A DNA stretch of 64,000 bases from an uncultured Flavobacteriaceae bacterium (GTDB lineage: Bacteria; Bacteroidota; Bacteroidia; Flavobacteriales; Flavobacteriaceae), in NCBI GenBank assembly GCA_947502495.1, contig CANNAC010000004.1, forward strand, positions 186,001 through 250,000. Direction: 5' to 3'. Shown here one piece after another: positions 52,698-61,056 of the stretch. The notes under the pieces are model-generated. The model was given only the letters and a program-made list of their open reading frames with translations, made no database searches and was not told the origin of the DNA. Position 1 is the first letter of the stretch, and every line of letters starts with the position of its first letter. The position numbers were made by a program, and so were the translations under genes.

Positions 52698-53573
52698 ATG
52701 ATTAGAAAAACAATTTTAGCAGTTATGGCATTAGGGATTTTTGCCACTTCATGCAGTAGTGATGACGATAATAACAGCACTCCTTCAACAGCAGATTTAA
52801 CATTAAACCTAGCAGGTTTAGAAGCACTAGGATCCGATTTCGTTTACGAAGGATGGATTATTGTAGACGGTTCTCCGGTTTCTACAGGAACTTTTACAGA
52901 CGTAACTTTTCCAAAAACATTTACAGTAGATGCGACACAATTAACAGCAGCAACAACATTTGTATTGTCTATTGAACCAGCAGTAGATGCTGATCCTGCA
53001 CCAGCAGCAACAAAAATTTTAGCTGGAGATTTTTCAGGGACTTCTGCAAATGTAAATTCTAATTTAGTAGCAGATTTTTCTGCAGCAACAGGAACATACA
53101 TTTTAGCGACTCCTACAGATACGGATGATACTAATGAAGCTAGTGGTGTTTGGTTTTTAGATAACACTTCTGGAACAGCAGTAACAGGGTTAGACTTACC
53201 AGCACTTGCAGATGGATGGAAATATGAAGGTTGGGCGGTAATTGACGGTACACCAGTAAGTACAGGAACTTTTACAGATGCTGCAATGGCAGATGATAAC
53301 GCAGCAACATCACCATTTAAAGGAGATGCTGGAAATGGTCCAGGATATCCAGGAGAAGACTTTTTGCAAAATGCACCAGCAGGAATGACATTTCCTACAG
53401 ACTTAAAAGGAGCAACTATCGTTGTTTCTGTAGAACCTAGTCCAGATAATAGTGCAGCACCATTTACATTAAAACCATTAGCACATGTGGTTCCTGCAGA
53501 CGCAATGAACCATACAACTATTGCAATGGGAGCGGGACCTGTAGTATCTCTTTCAGGATCGGTAACTAGATAA
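52698..53573 (+). CDS. lipoprotein with two RskA-like domains
   Basis: 291 residues. MIRKTILAVMALGIFATSC is a lipoprotein signal; the next residues SSDDDNNS are an export-type acidic tail common in surface lipoproteins. Two repeats follow, each opening YEGW-V/I-I-V/I-DG-PVSTGTFTD and closing with a VLSIEP or VVSVEP-type strand, which resembles the C-terminal domain of anti-sigma-K factor RskA. There is no membrane helix or N-terminal sigma-binding part, so it is not itself an anti-sigma factor of the usual kind. Likely surface-exposed; function unknown. Possibly controlled by the Crp/Fnr gene upstream. Confidence 0.75.
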   Translation: MIRKTILAVMALGIFATSCSSDDDNNSTPSTADLTLNLAGLEALGSDFVYEGWIIVDGSPVSTGTFTDVTFPKTFTVDATQLTAATTFVLSIEPAVDADPAPAATKILAGDFSGTSANVNSNLVADFSAATGTYILATPTDTDDTNEASGVWFLDNTSGTAVTGLDLPALADGWKYEGWAVIDGTPVSTGTFTDAAMADDNAATSPFKGDAGNGPGYPGEDFLQNAPAGMTFPTDLKGATIVVSVEPSPDNSAAPFTLKPLAHVVPADAMNHTTIAMGAGPVVSLSGSVTR

Positions 53574-53611
53574 ATAATAATAGAGGTTTAATCCTTGTTT
53601 TTTGTTAGATT

Positions 53612-53648
53612 TGAAGCGTTGTTTACTTATAAATAACGCTTCATTTTG
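53612..53648 (+). terminator. hairpin between the RskA-like gene and the thioredoxin gene
   Basis: TGAAGCGTT and AACGCTTCA (nine perfect pairs) around a 14-base A/T-rich loop, followed by ATTTTGTTTT. It overlaps the end of a TAGATTTG promoter-like box at 53606-53613, so it could be a terminator or a leader hairpin of the next gene. Confidence 0.6.
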
Positions 53649-53655
53649 TTTTATT

Positions 53656-54207
53656 ATGAATACATCAAAACTTAAAAATATACTCTTTTTTGTAATCATT
53701 GTTCTTCTGATTATACCGCAAACAAGAAAACCCATACAAGTTATGCTACATAAAGGTTTTGCTTTGTTCAGTCCTTCTGTTAAAACGGAAGCGGATAGTA
53801 AGGTGGTACACTATGCTAGTTGGCAATTACGAGATATAGAAGGAAATACGGTGAATTTTAAAGATTTAAAAGGAAAGGTAGTGCTAATAAATTTCTGGGC
53901 TACTTGGTGTCCGCCTTGTATTGCAGAAATGCCTAACCTTCAGAAGTTGCATGATGCCTATAAAGATAAGGTCGTGTTTCTATTTGTTTCCAACGAAAAA
54001 AAGGAAAAAATAGATGCCTTTTTATCTAAAAACAAGTATTCGTTTAACGTGTTTAGTCCTTTAGAGAATCCTTCAGAATTTGAAGTATCCAGTATTCCTA
54101 GAACATTGCTAATAAACAAAGAAGGAAAAATTATAATAGATAAGGAAGGTGCTGCAAATTGGAATAGTGAAACCGTTAGAGAAACACTGGATAATTTACT
54201 AAAATAG
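53656..54207 (+). CDS. TlpA/ResA-like thioredoxin-family protein
   Basis: 183 residues from the ATG at 53656; the frame is open to a TTG at 53602, but that falls in the hairpin region. A single N-terminal membrane helix (residues ~8-25, NILFFVIIVLLIIPQ) anchors it. The thioredoxin domain has VVLINFWATWCPPCIAEMP with the WCPPC active site near residue 84 and cis-Pro in SSIPRTLLINKEG. It is a periplasmic reductant or disulfide-handling protein. Partner not visible. Confidence 0.87.
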   Translation: MNTSKLKNILFFVIIVLLIIPQTRKPIQVMLHKGFALFSPSVKTEADSKVVHYASWQLRDIEGNTVNFKDLKGKVVLINFWATWCPPCIAEMPNLQKLHDAYKDKVVFLFVSNEKKEKIDAFLSKNKYSFNVFSPLENPSEFEVSSIPRTLLINKEGKIIIDKEGAANWNSETVRETLDNLLK

Positions 54208-54222
54208 AAAGGTGTAAAAATA

Positions 54223-54256
54223 GAAAAAGAGAAGCCAACTCGGACTTCCCTTTTTC
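54223..54256 (+). terminator. terminator after the thioredoxin-family gene
   Basis: AAAAAG-a-GAAG pairs with CTTC-c-CTTTTT (one internal mismatch) with a 10-base loop, and ends in a T run. Confidence 0.6.
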
Positions 54257-54270
54257 AAAAAAAACGAATT

Positions 54271-54338
54271 AATAGCTTCTTTTATTTCTTAATGAAACGT
54301 TTCATGTTTTTGGCTAAAATTATTTCCATAGGCGCTAG
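54271..54338 (-). pseudogene. remnant of a T9SS gene end
   Basis: On the minus strand this codes for a short tail ending MKRFIKK and TAA, just like the end of the large T9SS gene at 54777 (VKRFIKK, TAA). Bases 54271-54302 match 54766-54797 with one change in 32, covering stop codon and downstream sequence. It lies directly after the stop of the small lipoprotein gene. I read it as a left-over C-terminus from a duplicated gene. Confidence 0.55.
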
Positions 54339-54695
54339 TTATGATTGTAAATTAAGAACAATTTCCTGTTCTGTTATCCCTCCAAAACCATCGGAAGCCA
54401 CGACTAAAATGGTGTTTTCTCCAGATAAAAATAGGTTGTATTCAATGATGTACGTTAAAGTATTAAGATCTTCAATTATCAAATCGCCATTTAAGTAAAC
54501 GGCATAGATAACTTCGTGGTTATCTGGATCTACAGAGGCAGTCCAATTAATAGTTAAACCTGTGTTTGTTTCTGCTCCTTGAGTTACTGTAAAAGCACTT
54601 GGATTATTATTAATTGTTGGTTGGTTATCATCTGAATTACAGCTAAAAACCAATAGTATTAAGCTGGTTAAAAATAATATTTTAAGAGTTTTCAT
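54339..54695 (-). CDS. small lipoprotein with a fibronectin-III-like domain
   Basis: 118 residues. MKTLKILFLTSLILLVFSC is a lipoprotein signal with acidic NSDDNQ after the Cys. The ~85-residue rest is a single beta domain: SAFTVTQGAETNTGLTINWT, DHEVIYAVYLNG, YIIEYNLFLSGENTILVVAS, resembling FN3 or PKD-like modules. Short for a stand-alone protein, and it ends directly before a remnant of a T9SS gene tail, so it may have lost its C-terminal part. Confidence 0.65.
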   Translation of the reverse strand: MKTLKILFLTSLILLVFSCNSDDNQPTINNNPSAFTVTQGAETNTGLTINWTASVDPDNHEVIYAVYLNGDLIIEDLNTLTYIIEYNLFLSGENTILVVASDGFGGITEQEIVLNLQS

Positions 54696-54776
54696 GATTT
54701 TTTTAAGTTAGATTGTTAAATATAAGGGAACTCTTCATTAGACTTCTCTTTATAAAGAGTTGATAAATAGCTTCTT

Positions 54777-56855
54777 TTATTTCTTAATAAAACGTTTTAC
54801 CGTTTTGGAATTATCTTTAGATATTATTTTTAAAATATACATGCCTTGCAATAAGTTGGAAACATCTATCGTTTTTGTTTCCGCTTTTAAAACTTCTTTT
54901 CCTAAAATGGAATAGATGGTAACAGCTTCAATATCTTCACTAGATTTTATGTTTAAAGTTGCACGTGTCGGGTTTGGATATATTGAAATGTCATTAGTTT
55001 GCTCATAGAAATCTTGAGTATTTAAGGAGAAATTTGAACATTCTGTATTATATTGATAAAACTCTGTTATTGTATCTTTCATTGAATTATTTAAACTAAA
55101 AGCAGGGTCATCTACAAAAACACAAGTTAACATAGGCGAACCAGCAGTTTCTATAAACAAATTATTGGCTACATTGGTGCCTGTTCTCAAATCAATATTA
55201 GTTAATATGCTTCCATTTGAATATATGTAATTGATATTTGTATTAGTTGACAAGTCTAAATTTGTTATATTATTTACGTATTGTGCTTCAAAATATTGTA
55301 GGCTAGTATTGGTTGATAAATCAATATCTATTAAACTCGTTTCACTAATATTAAGTGTAGTTATTGAGCTTAAACCGTTAATATTTAATGACGTTAAAGG
55401 ATTATCTCTAACATGCAATCCTGTTAAAGACCTATTAGCTCTAAGATCCATAGTTGAGACATTGTTATAACTTAAATCTAGGTTAGTGGCATTTACGAAT
55501 GCTTGCAGTCCTGTAATATCTTGGATTCCGCTAGTGCTGAGATAAAGACCTACTGTATAATCTCTAGCTTCCGCTACTTGTATTTCTGAATCTCCATTGC
55601 TGTTTATCGATGTATTATTTAATAAGCTAGTCCTTAAAGCAATATCTGGTATATTGACATTCGCTGTATTACAATTAAGTGAAAAAATGGTATAGGCATT
55701 AATATTTGTCCAATTTGTATTACTGTAACTCACATCATCAACCTCAATACAATACAAACCGTAATTATTTAGCACATTAAAATTAGCAGTACTTATATTA
55801 GAATTATTACCATTTTGAATATTTAGAGTTATTAATTGATTGTTATTTGCCTCTAAACTTGTTAAAGCTGTATTGCTAGACACATCTAAATGTTCTAAAT
55901 TATTATTACTAATATCTAAACCTGATATGTTTACAAATGCTTCTAAACCTTTGCTATTACCAATGTTTAGATTTGCCACATTAATTGTACCAGTATAATT
56001 TATAGCTTCTGCAGGTTGTATTTCCGAATCTGAATTAGTATTTATAGTAGCATCACTTACCAAAGCTGTTTTTAAGTTAGCGTCTGGAATATCTACTACC
56101 AAGCCATTATTATACAATGCATTTACTTCGGCAGCTGTAATTTTACGCTCAAAATAATAAATATCATCCATTACTCCGTCATATCTATTATTACCAGTTG
56201 TGCCTCCTGTTAAAGCATTATATAAATCTCCACTATTTAACATGCCAACTTCCTGAACACCATTAAAAGGGACAGTCGTTAAGACAATGTCAAGTTCTAG
56301 AACATTATCAATGTATAATTGCTTGATATATTGTTGATCAACTCCATCATTTTCCTTTCCAACAATTGCTACAATATGGTGCCAATTATTATCTAAAACA
56401 TTACTAGATATATATTGGTTGTCTGGAAAACTACCACATGAATAACCATAAGCGCAAAAATAACCTGTCTTATAAGATATTGAATTACCATTAAGTCCTA
56501 AAATCCAACCATTTTCTTGAACATTATCGTATTGATGAAATAAAATACCGTCTGTCGTCGATTTGATCCAAAAACTTAGGGATAATTGGTTACCAGGATA
56601 ACCAGAACGGTTTGGCATTAAACCCATGTTATAATGTCCGTTATTTAAGTCGACAGCAGAATTTGAATTACCAAAACGGTCGTCTACAAAAGTTGGAGTC
56701 CCATATCCTGTGTTTACAACTAAATCATAATTACTACTTGCTTGATTTGTTATATCGCCATTTGTAAAGGAATAATGCTTAGTTGCATCTGATGGAAATT
56801 GCGCAAAAGCATAACTACTAATAAATAGTAGTAAAAAAAGTAATCGTGTTTTCAT
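54777..56855 (-). CDS. T9SS-secreted protein with LamG-like and leucine-rich repeat domains
   Basis: 692 residues from the ATG at 56855 (an ATG at 56885 is in frame but gives a poor signal). Signal peptide MKTRLLFLLLFISSYAFAQ. Residues ~25-235 form a LamG/concanavalin-like domain (NQLSLSFWIKSTTDGILFHQ; LDNNWHHIVAIVGK; RYDGVMDDIYYFERKITAAE). Two LRR blocks follow, each starting with a PDANLKTALVSD or PDIALRTSLLNN unit and running as LDISNNNLEHLDVSSNTALT-type repeats. The last ~75 residues are a type A sorting domain (ISIYPNPTRATLNIKSS, VKRFIKK). Surface adhesin or recognition protein, ligand unknown. Confidence 0.88.
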   Translation of the reverse strand: MKTRLLFLLLFISSYAFAQFPSDATKHYSFTNGDITNQASSNYDLVVNTGYGTPTFVDDRFGNSNSAVDLNNGHYNMGLMPNRSGYPGNQLSLSFWIKSTTDGILFHQYDNVQENGWILGLNGNSISYKTGYFCAYGYSCGSFPDNQYISSNVLDNNWHHIVAIVGKENDGVDQQYIKQLYIDNVLELDIVLTTVPFNGVQEVGMLNSGDLYNALTGGTTGNNRYDGVMDDIYYFERKITAAEVNALYNNGLVVDIPDANLKTALVSDATINTNSDSEIQPAEAINYTGTINVANLNIGNSKGLEAFVNISGLDISNNNLEHLDVSSNTALTSLEANNNQLITLNIQNGNNSNISTANFNVLNNYGLYCIEVDDVSYSNTNWTNINAYTIFSLNCNTANVNIPDIALRTSLLNNTSINSNGDSEIQVAEARDYTVGLYLSTSGIQDITGLQAFVNATNLDLSYNNVSTMDLRANRSLTGLHVRDNPLTSLNINGLSSITTLNISETSLIDIDLSTNTSLQYFEAQYVNNITNLDLSTNTNINYIYSNGSILTNIDLRTGTNVANNLFIETAGSPMLTCVFVDDPAFSLNNSMKDTITEFYQYNTECSNFSLNTQDFYEQTNDISIYPNPTRATLNIKSSEDIEAVTIYSILGKEVLKAETKTIDVSNLLQGMYILKIISKDNSKTVKRFIKK

Positions 56856-56985
56856 AATAAATTGGGTTTTATAATTATGAAACAAAAATCACTAATCGTT
56901 GTAAGAAAATTTTTATTTTTTTTGTGAACGGTAAGGTTTTACTAATGAATGGGAAATAAAAATGGTTTTTAGTTTTTCAGTATAA

Positions 56986-57738
56986 TTAAAAGACTCTATT
57001 AATAATTTCCATGAAATCCTCTTTACGTTCACGAGCAATAGGAATACTTTTATTATTACTCATAATGACTTGTAAACCATCTTTTTTGGTAATCTCATTC
57101 ATGTATTTTAAATTGATAAGAAAGGAGCGATGGGGTTTATAAAACAATGGTTTATTGCTTAGTTGTTCTGTAAAGTGTTTTAACGTTTTGCAAATGAGTT
57201 CTGTTTTACCATTATGTAAATACACTTTGGTGTAGGCGCCATCTGCTTCAAAAAATAAAATATCTTCATAAGAAACAAACCGAATACCTTTAGGTACTTC
57301 TAAAGCAATTTTATTTAATGCTAACTGCTCAAAATTACGCTCTAGATTGATTAGTTTTTCTTTTATGAAATTTTCCTCAATATTATTAGAGGCTTTAGAA
57401 ACAGCAGTTTTTATTTCTTCAATATCTATTGGTTTTAAAAGGTAGTCTACAGCAGATAATTTAAATGCTTCTATGGCATAATGGCCATAAGCAGTAGTGA
57501 ATATGATTTGAAAATGGATCGGCTCGTTTTTAAAAAACTCTAAAATTTGTAATCCAGAATGGTTAGGCATTTCAATATCTAAAAATACAATATCTGGTTT
57601 TTCGGTTTTAATTATAGACACGCCATCCTTTAAGTTTTCAGCTTCAAGAATCGTTTTAACTTCTGGGCATTCTTCCTTAATTATCGTGCTTAGTATTCTT
57701 CTAGCTCGTTTTTCGTCATCTATAATTATTGCTTTCAT
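56986..57738 (-). CDS. LytTR-type response regulator
   Basis: 250 residues. Receiver domain: AIIIDDEKRARR at the start, phosphoacceptor Asp in VFLDIEMPN near residue 54, and Lys in YLLKPIDIEE. The C-terminal LytTR DNA-binding domain has KTLKHFTEQLSNKPLFYKPH and FLINLKYMNEITKKDG. It begins 10 bases after the kinase stop codon and is the partner of that kinase. LytTR regulators usually bind direct repeats upstream of envelope genes; targets here are unknown. Confidence 0.93.
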   Translation of the reverse strand: MKAIIIDDEKRARRILSTIIKEECPEVKTILEAENLKDGVSIIKTEKPDIVFLDIEMPNHSGLQILEFFKNEPIHFQIIFTTAYGHYAIEAFKLSAVDYLLKPIDIEEIKTAVSKASNNIEENFIKEKLINLERNFEQLALNKIALEVPKGIRFVSYEDILFFEADGAYTKVYLHNGKTELICKTLKHFTEQLSNKPLFYKPHRSFLINLKYMNEITKKDGLQVIMSNNKSIPIARERKEDFMEIINRVF

Positions 57739-57748
57739 TACTTTAAGT

Positions 57749-60664
57749 TTAAAGCGTTAATGTTATTTTAATGGTCACTTTGGTTCCTTGTACTTCCAAG
57801 TTTTTGTCTACAACATCTTCGACCGTTAAGGTTACTTTTTTATTCTGACTTCTGTTTATTAAGTCAATCCGTTTTTGGTTCGCAGAAGTAGCAAAGGGTT
57901 TGTGATTTATGGTTTGCTGATTTCTAATCCATTCCGAAGCTTTTCGACCAATACCATTATCTATAATTTCGCAGATTAAGAAATTGGAAGTGCTACCTTT
58001 TAAAAAGTTTAATTGAATTTTTTTATCATTTACCTTATGAAGTAGTCCGTGTTTTAACGCATTCTCTACATAAGGTTGAATAAATAATGAAGGCACAAAT
58101 ATGTTGTCAATATCCAGATTTTCGTCTACATGAATACGAAAGGAAAGATCGTCGTCAAATCGCTCTTTTTCTAATTCTAAGTATAAATTTAATGTCTGTA
58201 TTTCTTCTTTTAAGGAAACTTCATTTTGCTGACTATGCTCTAAGTACGTTCGTATTAATTTAGAAAACTTCACTAAGTAGGCTCTGGCAAGTTTGGTTTC
58301 ATTTAAAATAATATAATCTTGTATAGAATTGAGCGCATTAAAAATAAAATGCGGATTCATTTGAGAACGTAAATTCTCTAATTGGGTTAAAACAAGCTCT
58401 TTGCTAATATTCGCTTTTTCAAGCTTTACTTTTTGAGCCTTTTTTAACCGTTTTGTTTTTGTATTAAAGTAAATCCATATTAAGGAAGCAATGACTATTA
58501 GCATTAATAAATAGAATAGCCAGGTCTTGTAAAAAGGGGAGGTTATCTTTAATTGTATGCTTATTGGCTTAGAATATGCTGTACTGAATTTGTTTTTTGC
58601 TTTCACTCGGAATGTATATTTTCCGCCTGGTAAGGTATTTATTTTTACAAAGTTGATATTGTTCTCTAGTGTTGTCCATTGTTTATTGTAACCTTCAATG
58701 AGGTAAGCATATTCAATAAATTCTTTGGTTTGAAATCCGTTAGTATTAAATGCTATTTTTATTTCAGAATTATCTTGTTTTAGGGTGTAAGCCGATTGAA
58801 GGATGGTGTCTTTTTCGGCAATAGAAATTGTTGTGAAATACGGATTTAATACGTGTCTTTCTTTTTCGATATTATTTATGTTAAAAGCGAATAATCCTAG
58901 ATTTGACCCAAATAAAACTTGATCCTCAATAACTTTTAGGGTATTGATATTTCCAGATGTTAAGCCATCTTGTTTGGTGATGTTCTGCGTTTTCTTTGTA
59001 ATGTAATTATAACTTTGTATACCTTTATCTGTAGCTACCCAAACTGTATTATTCTTAAATTGTAACCCATTAATTATATTGGATTGCAATCCGTTTTCCA
59101 TATTAAAACTAAATACTTTTTTATTGTCTTGAAAACCCAAAATGCCGTTGTTATGCGTGGCAATACAAACAAGGCCGTTGTTACTTATTGCGACTATGGA
59201 ACCTAATACGGGTTTGTTTTCGTTGGAGATTTCTGTTGTGGTATTCGTATTTAAATCATGAACCCGAAACCCATCTATATAACTTATATATGCTTTATTT
59301 GTATTGGTGTCATATACCGAACTATAGCTACGTGCATCATACAAATGGGTAATAGAATCTTTAGCGCTGTTATAAATAGAAGCTTTATAGGGTAAGCTTA
59401 CTAGGTAATTATCTTTGTCAATGGCGGTAATAGATTTTGAATAAAACCGAAAAATAGATTTTTTCTTTTTTGTTTTTAAGTTGTAAATAATATTAGACTC
59501 TCTACTGGAAACTAAAAGTTCATCCGCTTGTATATTATAAGCAATATTAAAAATCTCATTAGCATTATTAATATTTAAGGCTTCTATTTTATGGGGAGAT
59601 ATTTTTGATATTTTTCCGTTAAGCGTGGCAACAAAAAAGTTTGAAGAATCTATTAAAGAAATATCACTAATATCGGTTTTGTTATTTTTGTAAATAGAAC
59701 TAAAAACCTTTAAGCCTTGATTTGGTATTACAAAAATACCATCATTAATTGTGGTAAACCAATAATTTAGGTTGGTGTCGATTAGCATGTCTGAAACAAA
59801 ATTTTCAGGATACAAATGGTCTATTTGCTCAAATGTATTATTGGTGATGTTGCCAATAAAAACACCTTTATTGGTCAGTATCCATAATTTTTCATCTAAA
59901 ACATAGACATGGTTAATATTTACATCTGCAAATAAATTTGGAATTGCGATAGGAATATTTTTATTATTCTCAATCTTATTAAGTATTACCTTGTTGTTAA
60001 TGGAGAGTTGTTTCTTGAAATAATATAAATCCTCCTTAAATTCAAATAATTTCCCATTAATACGTTCGGAAGCTTTAAGATACAACTGGTTGCTTAACTT
60101 CTCTTTTAATGTAAAAAACGGATCTTTTATTTTGTATAGGTAATTATCTAAACTTTCGTAGAAATAACCATTAGAAGTTTGAATATCTGTAAATGAATTT
60201 CCATGTTCTATTTGTTTTGTTGCAATTGTTTCTTGTTTGCTATCTATATTTACAATTAATCCTTCCGTTTGGTTTTTTATAATTAAGTGGTTTTTAAAAA
60301 TTATAAAATCGGTAAGTGTAGATACGTTTTCAAATTCCTTAAATAATATCAGTTCATTGTTTTCTACATAAAAAAACTGACCTACTAAATTATTACACCA
60401 CAAACGTCCTTTTGCATCAAAGGTAAATCCGAATAAGGACCTTCCCTTTTTTTGTGGATTGGTAAATAACGTATATTCACTACCATTATATCTGTAAAGA
60501 CCTTTGTCTGCAGCAAGCCAAATATAACCTTGTTTGTCTTCAGCTATATCATAAAACTCAATATCTGGTAAGCCATCTTTTTCTGTTAGGTGAATGCTAA
60601 CAGATTGCTGCGCATAATTAAAATGAGTAGCGAGTAAACAAATTAGAAATAGAAACTTTCTCAA
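57749..60664 (-). CDS. two-component regulator propeller / Y_Y_Y sensor histidine kinase (LytS-like)
   Basis: 971 residues from a TTG start, signal peptide MRKFLFLICLLATHFNYAQ. Residues ~20-630 contain Reg_prop repeats (DIAEDKQGYIWLAADKGLYR; NTVWVATDKGIQSY) and a Y_Y_Y domain (YAYLIEGYNKQWTTLENN; GKYTFRVKAKNKF). One membrane helix (TWLFYLLMLIVIASLIWIYF) leads to a His kinase domain with the acceptor His in NPHFIFNALNSIQDYI and an ATPase domain (PYVENALKHG; IIDNGIGR). It senses an external signal, probably glycan-related by analogy with hybrid systems, and phosphorylates the LytTR regulator. Confidence 0.92.
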   Translation of the reverse strand: MRKFLFLICLLATHFNYAQQSVSIHLTEKDGLPDIEFYDIAEDKQGYIWLAADKGLYRYNGSEYTLFTNPQKKGRSLFGFTFDAKGRLWCNNLVGQFFYVENNELILFKEFENVSTLTDFIIFKNHLIIKNQTEGLIVNIDSKQETIATKQIEHGNSFTDIQTSNGYFYESLDNYLYKIKDPFFTLKEKLSNQLYLKASERINGKLFEFKEDLYYFKKQLSINNKVILNKIENNKNIPIAIPNLFADVNINHVYVLDEKLWILTNKGVFIGNITNNTFEQIDHLYPENFVSDMLIDTNLNYWFTTINDGIFVIPNQGLKVFSSIYKNNKTDISDISLIDSSNFFVATLNGKISKISPHKIEALNINNANEIFNIAYNIQADELLVSSRESNIIYNLKTKKKKSIFRFYSKSITAIDKDNYLVSLPYKASIYNSAKDSITHLYDARSYSSVYDTNTNKAYISYIDGFRVHDLNTNTTTEISNENKPVLGSIVAISNNGLVCIATHNNGILGFQDNKKVFSFNMENGLQSNIINGLQFKNNTVWVATDKGIQSYNYITKKTQNITKQDGLTSGNINTLKVIEDQVLFGSNLGLFAFNINNIEKERHVLNPYFTTISIAEKDTILQSAYTLKQDNSEIKIAFNTNGFQTKEFIEYAYLIEGYNKQWTTLENNINFVKINTLPGGKYTFRVKAKNKFSTAYSKPISIQLKITSPFYKTWLFYLLMLIVIASLIWIYFNTKTKRLKKAQKVKLEKANISKELVLTQLENLRSQMNPHFIFNALNSIQDYIILNETKLARAYLVKFSKLIRTYLEHSQQNEVSLKEEIQTLNLYLELEKERFDDDLSFRIHVDENLDIDNIFVPSLFIQPYVENALKHGLLHKVNDKKIQLNFLKGSTSNFLICEIIDNGIGRKASEWIRNQQTINHKPFATSANQKRIDLINRSQNKKVTLTVEDVVDKNLEVQGTKVTIKITLTL

Positions 60665-60693
60665 AGAAATAGCAATGTGGTTTTAGTTATATG

Positions 60694-60701
60694 TAAAGCT
60701 A
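60694..60701 (-). promoter_or_regulatory. -7 element upstream of the kinase gene
   Basis: TAAAGCTA on the plus strand reads TAGCTTTA on the minus strand, 29 bases before the TTG start codon. Confidence 0.4.
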
Positions 60702-60784
60702 TTAAATTAGAAATAATAATGTAAGAAATCTTTGTAAAATGCGCAATTCTTCTTATGAATGGTAGAAAATAAAAGAAAGTGCTA

Positions 60785-60901
60785 TTTCATATTAATAGTG
60801 CGCACGAGAAGATTCGAACTTCCACGAACTAATGTCCACCAACCCCTCAAGCTGGCGCGTCTACCAATTCCGCCACGTGCGCATTACTATTTAATATGAA
60901 A
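60785..60901. repeat. inverted repeat flanking tRNA-Leu
   Basis: TTTCATATTAATAGT at 60785-60799 and ACTATTTAATATGAAA at 60886-60901 are inverted copies (one base longer on one side). In the primary transcript the leader and trailer of the tRNA can pair to about 14 base pairs beyond the acceptor stem. Confidence 0.6.
60799..60882 (-). tRNA. tRNA-Leu, anticodon GAG
   Basis: 84 bases on the minus strand. Acceptor stem GCGCACG/CGTGCGC with discriminator A, D arm starting GCGGAATTGGTAGACGC, anticodon stem CCAGC/GTTGG with loop TTGAGGG (anticodon GAG, reading CTC and CTT), a long class II variable arm GGAC..GTTC, and T arm with TTCGAAT. The CCA end is not encoded (ACT follows). Leader and trailer form an extra stem. 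A terminator-like hairpin lies 16 bases upstream of the 5' end. Confidence 0.95.
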
Positions 60902-60924
60902 AAAGTTAAGCAGTTGGGCTTAAC
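60899..60924 (-). terminator. terminator-like hairpin just upstream of tRNA-Leu
   Basis: GTTAAGC, six bases, GCTTAAC, then TTTTTT on the minus strand. It lies between a promoter-like box (60962-60969) and tRNA-Leu, where a terminator would block expression. Its stem is the same as that of the terminator after the second tRNA-Lys gene (63001-63018). Confidence 0.6.
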
Positions 60925-60961
60925 TCATGGAACGTATTCGAATAGAATATAGGCCAAAGGA

Positions 60962-60969
60962 CAAATATA
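60962..60969 (-). promoter_or_regulatory. -7 element upstream of tRNA-Leu
   Basis: CAAATATA on the plus strand reads TATATTTG on the minus strand, identical to the boxes of the two tRNA-Lys genes. No gene lies between it and the hairpin at 60899-60924. No matching TTG at -33 was found. Confidence 0.5.
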
Positions 60970-61056
60970 AATCATTTGAAATTTTAAAACTATTTGAAAA
61001 CTAATAATTTTAGAAACTATATAGCATGTAGGGATCGGCTTTGCTGGTAGAAGATG

